A stretch of DNA of 64,000 nucleotides from Chloroflexota bacterium (GCA_002721445.1 PBKN01000005.1:334697-398696); one strand, 5' to 3'. Positions 1 to 11,154 are shown, numbered from the stretch's first letter. The notes: generated by a model not told the origin, from the letters alone. Program-made: numbers and translations.

Positions 1-213
1 TGCTGGTAAAATATCTTCTTTAGAAATTAATTTAATTGCGTCTGCTATTGGCTGCAAAGCTCCATGAAAACCTACTCTCATAGGCCCCATTCTCATCTGA
101 ATTCTTGCTAAAACTTTACGCTCTAACCAGACTAATAATAATACTATTATAGTTAACGATAAAAATAATCCGGAAACATAACTAAAATAATTAAATAAAT
201 CTGCTATGCTCAC
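1..213 (-). CDS. nuoH: NADH-quinone oxidoreductase subunit H, N-terminal part (runs off window)
   Basis: Reverse translation [70 protein letters not shown] matches NuoH N-terminus; GTG start overlaps nuoD stop (GTGA). Confidence 0.9.
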   Translation of the reverse strand, partial: MSIADLFNYFSYVSGLFLSLTIIVLLLVWLERKVLARIQMRMGPMRVGFHGALQPIADAIKLISKEDILPA

Positions 214-1328
214 CTGTCGACTTCTCCCATAATAATATCGATTGATCCTAAAATAGTAACTGCATCCGCAATATAAGCTCCTTTTAATAAATATTGCAAT
301 GACTGTAAGTTTGCAAAAGAAGGAGCTCTTACTTTTACTCTATAAGGTTTGTCAGACCCATCGCTTACAAGGTAAACCCCAAAATCTCCCCTAGGGCTTT
401 CAGTTCTAAAATAAATTTCTCCTTTAGGAGGCCTAGCAATTCGACGAACTTTAGCCAATATAGGACCATCTTCCATCTGGCTCATAGCTTGTTTAATAAT
501 TTTTATTGACTGCCTGATCTCTTCCAACCTAACATAATACCTATCCCAACAGTCACCTGAAGAAGCAACAGGAATACCATAATCGAATCTATCATAAATT
601 GAATATGGCTTGGATACCCGGATATCTCTAGCTATTCCGCTAGCACGTAAATTTGGACCACTTACTCCAAAATCTACAGCATCACTAGCACTAATAATTC
701 CCACATTTTTTGTCCTAGCAAGAAACATTTCATTTTTTGATAAAAGCATATCGCATTCTTCTATTCCTTGACTAACTTCATCTAATAATAAACTCAAACG
801 ATTATTAAAGTCATCTGGAAGCTCTTCTTTAATACCTCCTATACGAAAATAATTATGCATCATTCTTGCTCCAGTTATAGATTCAAAAAAGCCTTGAATT
901 TTCTCTCTTTCTCTAAAAGCATAAAGTACTGGAGTCATAGCTCCTACATCTAAACCATATGTCCCATAGAATAATAAATGACTTGCTATTCTATTTAGTT
1001 CACATAAAATTACTCGAATATAACTTGCCCGGTCGGGTATATCTAATTCCATTAAACTTTCTACAGCCAAGCAGAATCCAAGCTCCATATTTAGATTTGC
1101 TACATAATCAAGCCTATCAAATAAAGTTACAACTTGAGCATATCGCTCATTTTCACACAGTTTTTCAGACCCTCTATGTAAATAACCAATATGAGGCTTA
1201 ACATCAATAATTCTTTCCCCATCTATATTTAATAACAACCTAAAAACCCCATGCGTACTTGGATGCTGGGGCCCCATATTTATCATTAAGTCTACATTAT
1301 CTGAGTTTATTGTTTTATTAATTTCCAT
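210..1328 (-). CDS. nuoD: NADH-quinone oxidoreductase subunit D
   Basis: [21 protein letters not shown]... and [12 protein letters not shown] typical of NuoD. Confidence 0.97.
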   Translation of the reverse strand: MEINKTINSDNVDLMINMGPQHPSTHGVFRLLLNIDGERIIDVKPHIGYLHRGSEKLCENERYAQVVTLFDRLDYVANLNMELGFCLAVESLMELDIPDRASYIRVILCELNRIASHLLFYGTYGLDVGAMTPVLYAFREREKIQGFFESITGARMMHNYFRIGGIKEELPDDFNNRLSLLLDEVSQGIEECDMLLSKNEMFLARTKNVGIISASDAVDFGVSGPNLRASGIARDIRVSKPYSIYDRFDYGIPVASSGDCWDRYYVRLEEIRQSIKIIKQAMSQMEDGPILAKVRRIARPPKGEIYFRTESPRGDFGVYLVSDGSDKPYRVKVRAPSFANLQSLQYLLKGAYIADAVTILGSIDIIMGEVDR

Positions 1329-1344
1329 AAGTCTATATTAATAA

Positions 1345-1869
1345 TTACCATTCCTTATAATCATTTATAGGAAAATTTTTTCTTCCAGGATACCCTTCAA
1401 AACCTTCAAAAAGAAGCAATGGTTCTAGATTTGGATGTCCTAAAAAGGTGACTCCAAATAAATCATGAGCCTCCCTTTCAAACCAATCTGCAGCACGCCA
1501 AATATCAATAACTGAATCAATTTCCGGGTTTTCGACTGATATAGATGTCTTGATAACTAAACTTTGCTTTAATTTAAAAGATGTTAAATGATAAACAGCC
1601 TCAAGCTTCTCTTCATAATCAACTAAAGATATGCATTCAAGATAATTAAAATTTAACTCTGAACTGTCTTTTAATAACCTACAAGTAGATTTTATATTTT
1701 TTGACTCTATAATTAACTCAATATCTTCTTGTAAATGATTAATGTTTATATCTGGGACAGAAGGAAATCTTTTTGTTAATAAAGATATTAATTCATCTTG
1801 CTCGGGTGTGGAAACTAAAATATCTGAATCTTCTTTGCTCTCTTTATTATTTGTCTTTTGATTTTCCAC
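1345..1869 (-). CDS. nuoC: NADH-quinone oxidoreductase subunit C
   Basis: [40 protein letters not shown] motif; operon position. Confidence 0.93.
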   Translation of the reverse strand: MENQKTNNKESKEDSDILVSTPEQDELISLLTKRFPSVPDININHLQEDIELIIESKNIKSTCRLLKDSSELNFNYLECISLVDYEEKLEAVYHLTSFKLKQSLVIKTSISVENPEIDSVIDIWRAADWFEREAHDLFGVTFLGHPNLEPLLLFEGFEGYPGRKNFPINDYKEW

Positions 1870-2392
1870 TACTACTCGAATCCTTTTTTATTTTTTCTTG
1901 TAGTTGTAATATCCCATACATCAACGCTTCAGGGCGAGGAGGGCATCCAGGAACATAAATATCTACAGGAACAATATGATCTACTCCCATTACCACCGAA
2001 TAAGATCGATAATAAGGTCCTCCATTTGTTGCACAACTTCCCATGGCTATCACCCATTTTGGATCTGGCATTTGCTCATACAGTATTTTAATAGGCTCAG
2101 CCATTTTTTTAACTACTGTACCTGCAACTATCATAACATCTGCCTGCCTTGGAGAAGGCCAGGTTACAATCCCAAAACGATCAAAATCATGATGAGACAT
2201 ATGAGTGCTAATCATTTCAATAGCACAACACGCTAATCCAAAAGATAAAGTCCACAGAGATGATTTTCTGGCGTTAGCAAAAAGGTCATTTGATTTACAT
2301 ACAACAGCATTCGGCAAAACTTTTTCAAAAATACTTGGTTCTGCAATATTTCCTTTGTGTAAATTATCATCACCTATTGATTCTATTGCCAT
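1847..2392 (-). CDS. nuoB: NADH-quinone oxidoreductase subunit B
   Basis: [17 protein letters not shown]...[31 protein letters not shown]; overlaps nuoC by 23 nt. Confidence 0.97.
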   Translation of the reverse strand: MAIESIGDDNLHKGNIAEPSIFEKVLPNAVVCKSNDLFANARKSSLWTLSFGLACCAIEMISTHMSHHDFDRFGIVTWPSPRQADVMIVAGTVVKKMAEPIKILYEQMPDPKWVIAMGSCATNGGPYYRSYSVVMGVDHIVPVDIYVPGCPPRPEALMYGILQLQEKIKKDSSSSGKSKDK

Positions 2393-2751
2393 TCTAAAAC
2401 TCCTTTTTTCCAGGCGTAAATCAGTCCAAAAAACAAAATAGCAATGAACAAAATCATTTCATAAAAGACAATTGGTACTGCTTTTACAAATATTAGTGCC
2501 CATGGAAACAAAAAAACAGCTTCAATATCAAAAAGTAAAAAAAGAATAGCAAATACATAATAACGAATGTTAATTTGAGACCAATTATACGAATCAGGCA
2601 ATATACCACATTCATAGGGTGCATCTTTAATTTCAGATTTACGCTTTGGGGCAATCAAAAAAGAAATTAAAAACATTCCTAATACAGACGATAGTCCTAA
2701 AAAACCCATAATAGCTATTACAGCCCAATTAAGGTCATATCCTAAAGGCAA
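2383..2751 (-). CDS. nuoA: NADH-quinone oxidoreductase subunit A
   Basis: [13 protein letters not shown]...[27 protein letters not shown] start with AGGAG 6 nt upstream. Confidence 0.95.
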   Translation of the reverse strand: MPLGYDLNWAVIAIMGFLGLSSVLGMFLISFLIAPKRKSEIKDAPYECGILPDSYNWSQINIRYYVFAILFLLFDIEAVFLFPWALIFVKAVPIVFYEMILFIAILFFGLIYAWKKGVLEWQ

Positions 2752-2824
2752 AATTAGCTCCTAATATAAAACTGCGTTGGCTCTAAATAATTTTAGCATC
2801 GGCTTTAAATCACTGTCAAACTAT

Positions 2825-3829
2825 TTATTGACTCAAATACCTAGCTATCTCATCTCTTTTGAATACAGGCATCTGTTTTATACCATTTTTAGTAGATAAC
2901 ATTAATCCATATTCTTTAGGCATAATTTTTCCGATTTTATAGCCAAATGAACCAGAAAGATAAAGATTATCAATTAATTTTTTAGAACTTTCAGGTTTAA
3001 CTGTACACAATAATGAGCCTGATGCAATCATTCCAAAAGGATTTATTCCTGTTTTTAAACAAATTTCTAAACATTCAGGTAATATATATATATTATTTTC
3101 TTCTATGTGCAAGCCTACATTTGCAGCTTTTGACACTTCTTGCAAAGCTCCAAATAGCCCGCCTTCCGTAGGGTCATGCATAGAAGTTATAGCGCCAGAA
3201 TTTATTGCAATTTCACTATCCTTTTTGACGCTTATCCCCGGTTTAAACAAAAAATTCTTAGCATTACTAATATATTGCTTGCTTATGCCCATAGATAAAA
3301 GTTCCGTTTCTTTTTCTCTAGCAAGAATAGCAGTTCCCTCAATTGCTATACCTTTAGTTAAAATAATTTCATCTCCCACTTTTGCACCTGAAGTATAAAT
3401 CACGTCTCTTTTATTAACTTCTCCCAGAATCGCACCAATCGCTAAAGGCCTCTCAAGTCCATAAGTTATCTCTGTATGCCCTCCAATTAATGTAATATTT
3501 GCATCTTCACAAGAATCAATTAATTGGTTAAATATATTTGTAATTGACTTTTTTGAATAACTCTCAGGAAAAAGCAATGTTGTCATTAACCATTTTGGCG
3601 TAGCTCCCATAACATATAAGTCATTTGAATTAATTTGCACCAAATACCATCCAATATTATCAGTTACAAAAGTTATTGGATCCATCTTTGCAACAAGAAA
3701 ACGATCCCCCAAATCAATTACTGCAGCATCCTCACCTGCTGTAGCTCCTAAAATGACTTTAGGATCTTTAATGTTGATTTTAGAAAGCAAATTTCCTAAT
3801 AATTCTAATGGGAGTTTTCCAGCCTTCAT
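2825..3829 (-). CDS. AIR synthase-related (HypE/ThiL-like) ATP-binding protein
   Basis: GEDAAVIDLGDRFLVAKMDP...SNDLYVMGATP...MHDPTEGGLFGAL pattern of the PurM/HypE/ThiL superfamily. Confidence 0.75.
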   Translation of the reverse strand: MKAGKLPLELLGNLLSKINIKDPKVILGATAGEDAAVIDLGDRFLVAKMDPITFVTDNIGWYLVQINSNDLYVMGATPKWLMTTLLFPESYSKKSITNIFNQLIDSCEDANITLIGGHTEITYGLERPLAIGAILGEVNKRDVIYTSGAKVGDEIILTKGIAIEGTAILAREKETELLSMGISKQYISNAKNFLFKPGISVKKDSEIAINSGAITSMHDPTEGGLFGALQEVSKAANVGLHIEENNIYILPECLEICLKTGINPFGMIASGSLLCTVKPESSKKLIDNLYLSGSFGYKIGKIMPKEYGLMLSTKNGIKQMPVFKRDEIARYLSQ

Positions 3830-3896
3830 CTTGTTACCTATAATTTATAAATTAAATAGTTTATGATAAGGATAAATGCTACCATAAACTAACTAT

Positions 3897-4595
3897 ATGA
3901 TTAATACAATTTTTTTTGATTTATACGGAACTTTAGCGGGTTTTTCACCTGATAGATATAAAATTCAATCTCAAGCTTGTGCTAAATTTGGATATAAAGT
4001 TACTAGGGATGGAATTACTAGAGGATATGCTATCGCTGATAATTTCATGTCAAAACAAAATCAAGTTTATCCAATTAGAAATATGAATTCTCAAAAGAAA
4101 AAAAAATTTTTCTCTCAGTACCAAAAATTCATATTAAGCGGAGATGAAATTAATATATCTGAACTAACTGCTACCAAAATATGGGATTATATTAAAAAAA
4201 TCCCTTACGATTTAGCTTGCTATGATGATGTATTTCCCTCTTTAAAAACTTTAAAATCAAAAGGATTCCAATTGGGCTTAATATCAAATATGAACACAGA
4301 CGGAAATAATCTATCTTTAAAACTTGGATTATCCAATTACCTTGACTTCATAATTACTTCAAAAGATGCAAACTCAGAAAAACCTCATAAAAAGATTTTC
4401 ATGAGAGCTTTAGGCCAAGCAAAAGTTTCTGCAGAAAACTGTATACACGTTGGAGATCAAATAATTTCAGATATAAATGGTGCCAGAAATGCTGGAATCA
4501 CTCCAGTATTAATTGATAGAGATGGCATTCACAATGATTTTAAAGAATGTAAAAGAATTATCTCTCTTGCCGAACTATACAAAATCATTAAATGA
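3897..4595 (+). CDS. HAD-family hydrolase
   Basis: IFFDLYGTLAGF motif I, HVGDQIISDINGARNAGI motif IV. Confidence 0.88.
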   Translation: MINTIFFDLYGTLAGFSPDRYKIQSQACAKFGYKVTRDGITRGYAIADNFMSKQNQVYPIRNMNSQKKKKFFSQYQKFILSGDEINISELTATKIWDYIKKIPYDLACYDDVFPSLKTLKSKGFQLGLISNMNTDGNNLSLKLGLSNYLDFIITSKDANSEKPHKKIFMRALGQAKVSAENCIHVGDQIISDINGARNAGITPVLIDRDGIHNDFKECKRIISLAELYKIIK

Positions 4596-4615
4596 TTTCA
4601 AATATGAAATTTTTT
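4595..4615 (+). terminator. Intrinsic terminator of the HAD gene, overlapping the 3' end of mfd
   Basis: ATTTCA-AATA-TGAAAT stem-loop followed by TTTTT; a second inverted repeat AAATCATT-A-AATGATTT lies at 4582-4598. Confidence 0.5.
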
Positions 4616-7600
4616 ATTGAAATCTATTAACTTAATCAATATATCTAATAATTCTTTTTTCCAAGAAGAATTATCCTCACTAGAATTAATTGTTAACCTA
4701 TTGCTACCAATAAGAGCTGAATCTGTAAGGCATTTTTGAAGTGCTTTTTTTGCCCCTCCTATATCATATATAAAAGTTAAAAAGAATTTCTTTTCTTTTC
4801 TAACTATAGATTTTAAATTAAGCTCTTTAGCAATTGATACTACTCTGTTAATATAAAGTAGATTTTTTACTGGCCCAGGTAACTCCCCAAACCTATCACT
4901 TAACTCATCTCTAATTCCTGCCCAATCATCAGTATATTTCATTTTTGAAAGGCGTTGATATATATCTATTCGCTGAGCTATATCATATATATATTCTGAA
5001 GGAATATTCGAAGATATATCCAGCTGTACCATAGTTTTAACTGCAGGGTTAAGAGGGTCTTCTTTGATATTTGAATTATTATTATCATTTTCTGTGTTAG
5101 TAGTGGACTTAAGGTCATCAACTGCATAAGCTAATAATTTATTAAACAAATCAAAGCCAATAGCTTGTATATGCCCACTCTGCTCTGCCCCTAAAACATT
5201 ACCAGCACCTCTTATTTCCAAATCTTTCATAGCTACTTGAAATCCCCCACCTATATCTTTTAAATCCAAAATAGCCCTAAGTCTATTCTGTGCATTAATA
5301 TTTATTGAAGAAGGAGTTCCCGATAAAAAGTAAGCATATGCCTTTTTAGATCCTCTTCCAACTCTACCTCTTAATTGATAAAGTTGAGACAATCCGAATG
5401 TATCAGCTTTATTAACTATTAATGTATTTACATTTGCTAAATCTAATCCAGATTCTATGATAGTTGTACAAACTAATATATCTATTTTGTTATTAGCAAA
5501 CTCTTTCATTACAAATTCAAGTTCATTTTCAGGCATTTGACCATGTGCTATTCCAATTTTAGCGCTAGGGACTAATTTATTTAAATAACTTGCAAAATAA
5601 TCAATGCTTTGAACTCTATTATGAACAAAAAACACCTGCCCTTCTCTGTCTAATTCTCTAACAATTGCTTGCTTTATAATAGAATCACTAAACTCATAAA
5701 TATATGTTTTTATCGGAGATCGGTCGTCAGGGGGGGTTTCAATAACACTCATATCTCTTACGCCAGCTAAAGACATATGCAATGTACGAGGAATAGGTGT
5801 GGCAGTCATAGTTAAAATATCTATCTCGCTTCTCATTGATTTAAATCTTTCTTTATGCTCAACGCCAAATCTTTGCTCTTCATCAATAATTACTAGGCCT
5901 AAGTTTTTAAAATTCACATCTTTTTGTATTAATCTATGAGTGCCTATACAAATATCAACACTTCCGTCCAAAAGTCCATTAATAATTAAATTCTGTTCTT
6001 TTTTAGACCTAAACCTACTTAAAACTTGAATATTTGTAGAATACGGTGTCAATCTTTCTCTAAAGGTTTCATAATGTTGCTGTGAAAGAACTGTTGTAGG
6101 AGCTAATAATGCTACTTGTTTACCGGCCATTACTGATTTAAATGCAGCTCTTAGCGCTACTTCAGTTTTACCATATCCAACATCTCCGCAAATCAATCTA
6201 TCCATAGGCAAACTTGACTCCATATCTGATTTAACCTCATTTATTGCCTTAATTTGGTCATCAGTTTCTTGAAATTTGAATGACTTTTCAAGTTCCTCTT
6301 GCCATTTTGTATCTAAAGAAGTGGCAACTCCTTGAGACATCTCTCTTTTAGCATAAATACTTAGTAGGCTGGCTGCAATTTCCCTAGAAGAATCTGTGGC
6401 TTTTTGCTTTGATTTACTCCACTCTTTAGTCCCTAACCTAGTAAGCCTAGGTAAATGTTGAGAAGGTGCAACATAAGGACTAACCCGGTCTAAGCTATTC
6501 ATAGGGACATATATTTTGTCTTTTTTATCATATTCAAGTATGAAATACTCTTCCCCTTCTTCTTCACCAGGAATAAAGCCTATTTCTAAAAATTTCCCTA
6601 TACCATGATCAATATGCACCATATAGTCACCTTTATCTATCTTAGTAAAAAAAGGCCTCGACTTATTTCTAATTTTGGTATTCGAAATTTTATGCTTAGA
6701 AAAACCAAAAATCTCTATATCTGATAAAACGATGATTTTATTTTCATCATTATCTAATATGAACCCTGGCATAGTATTAATTGATTCTGTTTGTAATATA
6801 TATATATTCTTTACTAGTTTTTCTTGAAGAAAGTTAAATTCATACAATATTCCAATATCATAATTTTTCAATGCCTCAAGAAGCCTCCCTGTATATGCAC
6901 TAATAAGAATAATTTTATATTCATTTAATACAAAATTATTAATTTGATTACAGAACGATTTGATATCTCCATAAAATAAAGGAGGCTTAATAAAGTTATA
7001 TGAATCAGCAACTAGGCTTTTATCTTTATCTGAAATAAAAATTTTCATATTTCTTGGAAAAGAAGCAATACTCTGAATAACTTTATCACTTTCAACTACT
7101 GAAGAAGGAAAATATTTAGGAACTTCCTCTCTTAATAATTTTATTTCTTTAGATTTATAATATTGAAATTGCTGTTCATTAGAGGATTTAATTATTTTTT
7201 TATAATCAAAAAAAATAATTAAATCCTCTTTTCTAAAATGATCAATTATTGTCTGTTGATTAAAAAACCCTAAATAATATGAACTATCTTGACTTTCAAA
7301 CCCAGAAACCAAGTTTGTTAATTCACTTTTCATATCCTTTTTTATATTTTTAGAAATATTTTGCCAATCTAAAGATTGTATTTGTTCATTGACCCATTCT
7401 GCATTTTTTAACTGAGGCATATATTCAGAAGCAGGCAATATACAAACTGAATCAATTAACTTCAAGCTTCGCTGAGTATTAATATCAAATTCTCTAATAC
7501 TCTCAATTTGATTGCCTAAAAATTCAATTCTTACTGGATTGGGCAATCCAACTGGATATAGGTCTAAAATGCCACCCCTTCTACTCATCATCCCCGGACC

Positions 7601-8101
7601 ATAAACTATCGTGTCGTTTTCATATCCAATTCGTGTCCATTTAGAAATCAAACTATCTACAGAAATATTGTCTCCTGCCTTTAAAGTATGAATAGATTCA
7701 TTTAAAATTTCATTCGAGATAGTCTTTTGTGAAACCGCTTCAAGAGATGCTATTGTTATGGATTGATTTTTTAAATTATTAAATATGCCAGCAATTACTT
7801 CAATTCTTTTTCTACTTGATTGAATATCTATTTCTGATTTGTCATACGGAAGAGTGTCATTGCCAGTAAAATGATATAAATCTATTTCTTTACTAACCCA
7901 AAATGATAATTGCTCATATAAAAGACTAGCATCATCTGGCTTAGCGGTTATAACTAAAATATTTTTATCTATATTTTTAAATATACTTGACAATAATATA
8001 GAAGAGTTAAAATTTTCAACATTAATTCTTGATTTAAATTCTCTTAAATTTACGGATTGACTTAAATTTACTAAGGCATGACTTAATGAAAAAGATTTCA
8101 T
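4598..8101 (-). CDS. mfd: Transcription-repair coupling factor
   Basis: 1167 aa; GDVGYGKTEVALRAAFK, DEEQRFGVEHKE, TMTATPIPRTLHMSLAGVRDMSVIETPP, RGRVGRG. Confidence 0.98.
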   Translation of the reverse strand: MKSFSLSHALVNLSQSVNLREFKSRINVENFNSSILLSSIFKNIDKNILVITAKPDDASLLYEQLSFWVSKEIDLYHFTGNDTLPYDKSEIDIQSSRKRIEVIAGIFNNLKNQSITIASLEAVSQKTISNEILNESIHTLKAGDNISVDSLISKWTRIGYENDTIVYGPGMMSRRGGILDLYPVGLPNPVRIEFLGNQIESIREFDINTQRSLKLIDSVCILPASEYMPQLKNAEWVNEQIQSLDWQNISKNIKKDMKSELTNLVSGFESQDSSYYLGFFNQQTIIDHFRKEDLIIFFDYKKIIKSSNEQQFQYYKSKEIKLLREEVPKYFPSSVVESDKVIQSIASFPRNMKIFISDKDKSLVADSYNFIKPPLFYGDIKSFCNQINNFVLNEYKIILISAYTGRLLEALKNYDIGILYEFNFLQEKLVKNIYILQTESINTMPGFILDNDENKIIVLSDIEIFGFSKHKISNTKIRNKSRPFFTKIDKGDYMVHIDHGIGKFLEIGFIPGEEEGEEYFILEYDKKDKIYVPMNSLDRVSPYVAPSQHLPRLTRLGTKEWSKSKQKATDSSREIAASLLSIYAKREMSQGVATSLDTKWQEELEKSFKFQETDDQIKAINEVKSDMESSLPMDRLICGDVGYGKTEVALRAAFKSVMAGKQVALLAPTTVLSQQHYETFRERLTPYSTNIQVLSRFRSKKEQNLIINGLLDGSVDICIGTHRLIQKDVNFKNLGLVIIDEEQRFGVEHKERFKSMRSEIDILTMTATPIPRTLHMSLAGVRDMSVIETPPDDRSPIKTYIYEFSDSIIKQAIVRELDREGQVFFVHNRVQSIDYFASYLNKLVPSAKIGIAHGQMPENELEFVMKEFANNKIDILVCTTIIESGLDLANVNTLIVNKADTFGLSQLYQLRGRVGRGSKKAYAYFLSGTPSSININAQNRLRAILDLKDIGGGFQVAMKDLEIRGAGNVLGAEQSGHIQAIGFDLFNKLLAYAVDDLKSTTNTENDNNNSNIKEDPLNPAVKTMVQLDISSNIPSEYIYDIAQRIDIYQRLSKMKYTDDWAGIRDELSDRFGELPGPVKNLLYINRVVSIAKELNLKSIVRKEKKFFLTFIYDIGGAKKALQKCLTDSALIGSNRLTINSSEDNSSWKKELLDILIKLIDFNKKFHI

Positions 8102-9039
8102 TTTATTACCAATTGAATATTTTTCTCTAATTCATATTCACTTATAAAACCTTCATACTTACCAATTATAATTCCTTCTGAATTTATTAAAAAAGACCAT
8201 GGCTCACTTGGAAGCCCCCAATCCAGTACAACCTGACTAATATCTGCTTGCTTCAAATCTCCTTGAATTTTATCAAGATTATCATAAACTTCTACATGAA
8301 TAAAATTTATTTTATCTTTATATTTCATCTTTAAACTTTTTAAAACATTAACTTGTGGGCCACAAGTCTTTGTCACACAATAACCAGGACTAGCAAAGGC
8401 TACTACTAAAGGCTTGTCCATCTTAATTGCATCTGAAATAGTTAAAGAATATAGATCCTGGTCAGGGTCAGGGTCTGACGTAATATTATTTAACTTGTAT
8501 TCTCCAGAATTAGTTTTATTAACACTCATAAGTGCTTTTGAATATAAAGGTGGGGTTTTACTTTTTTCATTAACATTTAACGCAGTTGTAATTTCTCCAT
8601 TTAATTTTTTACTACTTGTTGAAACTGTAATTCCCCATGATCCAGGCTTATCAAAATTCATATTTGCCACGTAAATACCCCTACCTTGAGGCCATTCATA
8701 ATAATCAGCATTAACAACTTCGTGAATTAAAGTGTTTTTATTGTTGGACAAATAAAAAGAATAAATTACTGTTTCATAATTCTTTAAAGAACCAATAGAA
8801 TTTTCTGTTAAACCAAAAGCTATCCGATTTTTACCAACGCTTATATCGGTAGTAGCCCAATATAAATTCAATTTAATTTCACTAGCATTGCTGTCCTCAA
8901 AATCTAACTGACCTTCAGCATAAAAGCTGTTACCATCATTGATCTTTTCAGCTTTATTATCTTTTGATACAAATTGGCATGATAATAATGAAATCATTAA
9001 ACTAAGCAAGCACATCCACTTTATTAAACAATTAAACAT
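8098..9039 (-). CDS. Predicted lipoprotein with thioredoxin-like domain
   Basis: Signal peptide with lipobox LLSC; FASPGYCVTKTCGPQVNVLKSLKMKY thioredoxin-fold-like; start overlaps mfd (ATGA type). Confidence 0.65.
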   Translation of the reverse strand: MFNCLIKWMCLLSLMISLLSCQFVSKDNKAEKINDGNSFYAEGQLDFEDSNASEIKLNLYWATTDISVGKNRIAFGLTENSIGSLKNYETVIYSFYLSNNKNTLIHEVVNADYYEWPQGRGIYVANMNFDKPGSWGITVSTSSKKLNGEITTALNVNEKSKTPPLYSKALMSVNKTNSGEYKLNNITSDPDPDQDLYSLTISDAIKMDKPLVVAFASPGYCVTKTCGPQVNVLKSLKMKYKDKINFIHVEVYDNLDKIQGDLKQADISQVVLDWGLPSEPWSFLINSEGIIIGKYEGFISEYELEKNIQLVIK

Positions 9040-9201
9040 AATTTAAACCCTTAATAGTAATTAAACTGAAACAATATTTTTTCTTTATTTAAGTTGGTGT
9101 ATATTATTATTTAAACATATTATATTTATTTGCCATAGCTTCAATTGCTAAACATATATTTATAAATACTAAATTTAATAATTGATAAAAGGATAAATGC
9201 T

Positions 9202-10302
9202 ATGAAAATTACTGATGTACATTTAGAAATGTTTAAATGGCCAAGAACTGTACCTATTACTAATGGCCTATATACATATACACATAACCTGCTAAACATT
9301 GTTGTAATAGACACTGACGATCCAGATATTCAAGGTATTGGATTAGCAGGCGGAATTGAATCCTCACCTGAAGTGGGAGCATCATTTATTGAACATTTCA
9401 AAAAAGGACTTATAGGTCAAGACCCATTGAATAATGAAGCACTATGGCACGCTATGTGGAGACCAAAACTCGTCGGACGAAGAGGTATTTCCACTAGAAT
9501 TATTGCAGGCATTGACATTGCTCTATGGGACATAAAAGGCAAAATCGCTAATATGCCCGTGTATAAAATGCTAGGAGGATTCACAAATAAAGTAGATACA
9601 TACATAGCAGGTGGATACTACGAAGAAGGAAAAGGGCTTAAAGAGCTTGCCCAAGAAATGGAAGATAACGTTAATCTAGGAGCAAGAGCAGTTAAAATCA
9701 AAGTCGGTGCTGTATCAATTAATGAAGATATTGAACGAGTTAGAGTATGTAGAGATGCTGTCGGACCAGATGTGAAATTAATGGTTGATGCAAATAATGC
9801 ATATAGGCACTATCAAGCAATAGAGTTTGCTAAAAAAGCAGAAAAGTACGATCTGTTTTGGTTCGAGGAGCCAGTAGAACCCGATGATTATATTGGCCAA
9901 GCTGAAATCACACGGGCCACCTCCGTTCCAGTCGCCGCAGGTGAAAATGAATATACTCGTTACGGATTCCGCGATATGATAAATGCTAGAGCCGTCGATA
10001 TACTTCAACCAGACGCACTTATTTTAGGTGGCATTACTGAGTATATGAAAGTAGCCGCATTAGCTCAAGCAAATGATTTAGACATAGCCCCACATGGAGC
10101 ACAAGAGGTACACATACATCTGGTCGCAGCTATACCGAATGGATTGATCTTAGAATATTACAGAGATTCTGTAGATCCAATGCATGGAAAAATATGGGAG
10201 CACGAATTAACTATTAAAGACGGATATGTATACGCACCAGATTTACCTGGCCTTGGATTAAATCCTAAATGGGATACATTAGCACCCTATAAAGTTGGAT
10301 AG
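9202..10302 (+). CDS. Enolase superfamily, mandelate racemase/muconate-lactonizing enzyme type
   Basis: AVKIKVG (KxK), VDANNAY, WFEEP, AAGENEY metal ligands, D-H dyad DILQPDA / IAPHG. Confidence 0.9.
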   Translation: MKITDVHLEMFKWPRTVPITNGLYTYTHNLLNIVVIDTDDPDIQGIGLAGGIESSPEVGASFIEHFKKGLIGQDPLNNEALWHAMWRPKLVGRRGISTRIIAGIDIALWDIKGKIANMPVYKMLGGFTNKVDTYIAGGYYEEGKGLKELAQEMEDNVNLGARAVKIKVGAVSINEDIERVRVCRDAVGPDVKLMVDANNAYRHYQAIEFAKKAEKYDLFWFEEPVEPDDYIGQAEITRATSVPVAAGENEYTRYGFRDMINARAVDILQPDALILGGITEYMKVAALAQANDLDIAPHGAQEVHIHLVAAIPNGLILEYYRDSVDPMHGKIWEHELTIKDGYVYAPDLPGLGLNPKWDTLAPYKVG

Positions 10303-10360
10303 CCCTGAATTATAAATTTATTTAAATCATGATTCTATTTCAAAATATCAAATAAAATAA

Positions 10361-11014
10361 TTATTCTTCAGCTTCTGACTCAGATTCACCTTCAACAACA
10401 GGAACTTCAGCTGCGTCTATAGAATCTTCTTCGGTATCAGTAATTTCTTCTTCCACTCTAGGTGGCATTACACGTGCTACTAAAGTCTCTATGTCATCAT
10501 TAACATCAATTCCTTCATTAATTTTTACATCTTTTACAAATAAAGAATCCTCAAATGTTTCTAAAGAAGAAATGTCTAATTCAAATTTTTCTGGAATATT
10601 TAAAGGTAAAATTTGTACTGATATTGATTGCAAAGACTGCAATAAGGTTCCACCTAATTGCCATACAGCTGCTGCGGTTCCAGTTATTACTATAGGTATA
10701 TTAACTTGAATTTTTTTATTAAGATCTACCTTTAAAAAGTCTACATGTAGAATCTCTTCAGTTACAGGGTGCCTCTGGACATCCCGGATTAGACATACAT
10801 TTTCTCCACTTTCACCATCAACTTCAAGAGATATGGCAACATTTTGCCCGGTAGTTGTTAGCAATGAATCAATTACTTTTTTTTCAATAGTTAAATTTTT
10901 TGAAGCCTCATTATTCCCATACATGTGAACAGGAATACTTCCTGCACGACGCATTTTTTTAACTTTTTTACCAGTAATTATACGGTTTTCAACTTTTAAT
11001 TTTAATATAGACAT
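10361..11014 (-). CDS. rplY: 50S ribosomal protein L25 (CTC type)
   Basis: MSILKLKVENRIITGKKVKKMRRAGSIPVHMYG...VDFLKVDL; acidic C-terminal tail; start chosen at second Met with GGAG 6 nt upstream. Confidence 0.88.
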   Translation of the reverse strand: MSILKLKVENRIITGKKVKKMRRAGSIPVHMYGNNEASKNLTIEKKVIDSLLTTTGQNVAISLEVDGESGENVCLIRDVQRHPVTEEILHVDFLKVDLNKKIQVNIPIVITGTAAAVWQLGGTLLQSLQSISVQILPLNIPEKFELDISSLETFEDSLFVKDVKINEGIDVNDDIETLVARVMPPRVEEEITDTEEDSIDAAEVPVVEGESESEAEE

Positions 11015-11064
11015 CCTTAGCTCCATAAGGGGATTTATTTTAAATTTTCTTTAATCAAATAATT

Positions 11065-11073
11065 ATTATAACA
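11065..11073 (-). promoter_or_regulatory. rplY extended -10 promoter element TGTTATAAT
   Basis: Reverse complement of ATTATAACA; perfect TGn-TATAAT upstream of rplY. Confidence 0.55.
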
Positions 11074-11113
11074 TGGGAATATAAATTTGGTTATCAGTTT
11101 ACAAATTAAAAAT

Positions 11114-11127
11114 AGAACAAATGTGTT
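11114..11127 (+). promoter_or_regulatory. Candidate SOS (LexA) box AGAACAAATGTGTT
   Basis: 11 of 14 positions agree with the Gram-positive consensus CGAACRNRYGTTYC; overlaps the recA -35. Confidence 0.4.
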
Positions 11128-11154
11128 TACAATTACATATTTGTCTGCTAAAAT
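11126..11154 (+). promoter_or_regulatory. recA promoter TTTACA-N17-TAAAAT with extended -10 (TGC)
   Basis: TTTACA 11126-11131, 17-nt spacer, TAAAAT 11149-11154. Confidence 0.7.

Noticed and set aside
959-1201. ORF-track entries antisense to conserved genes (e.g. 959-1201, 3105-3398, 9778-10008, 27719-28039, 29709-30182, 41644-42204, 52582-52848)
   Set aside because: They lie opposite strongly conserved CDSs (nuoD, the AIR-synthase-like gene, MR enzyme, uvrA, larB, moaC, carB) and show no recognisable protein features.
5729-5737. G7 run in mfd as a contingency tract
   Set aside because: Encodes conserved TPPDD of Mfd; conserved helicase motif, so slippage is unlikely to be adaptive.
8455-8485. 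GGTCAGGGTCAGGGTC short tandem repeat
   Set aside because: Encodes DPDPDQD within the thioredoxin-like lipoprotein; only about two units, not a notable repeat locus.
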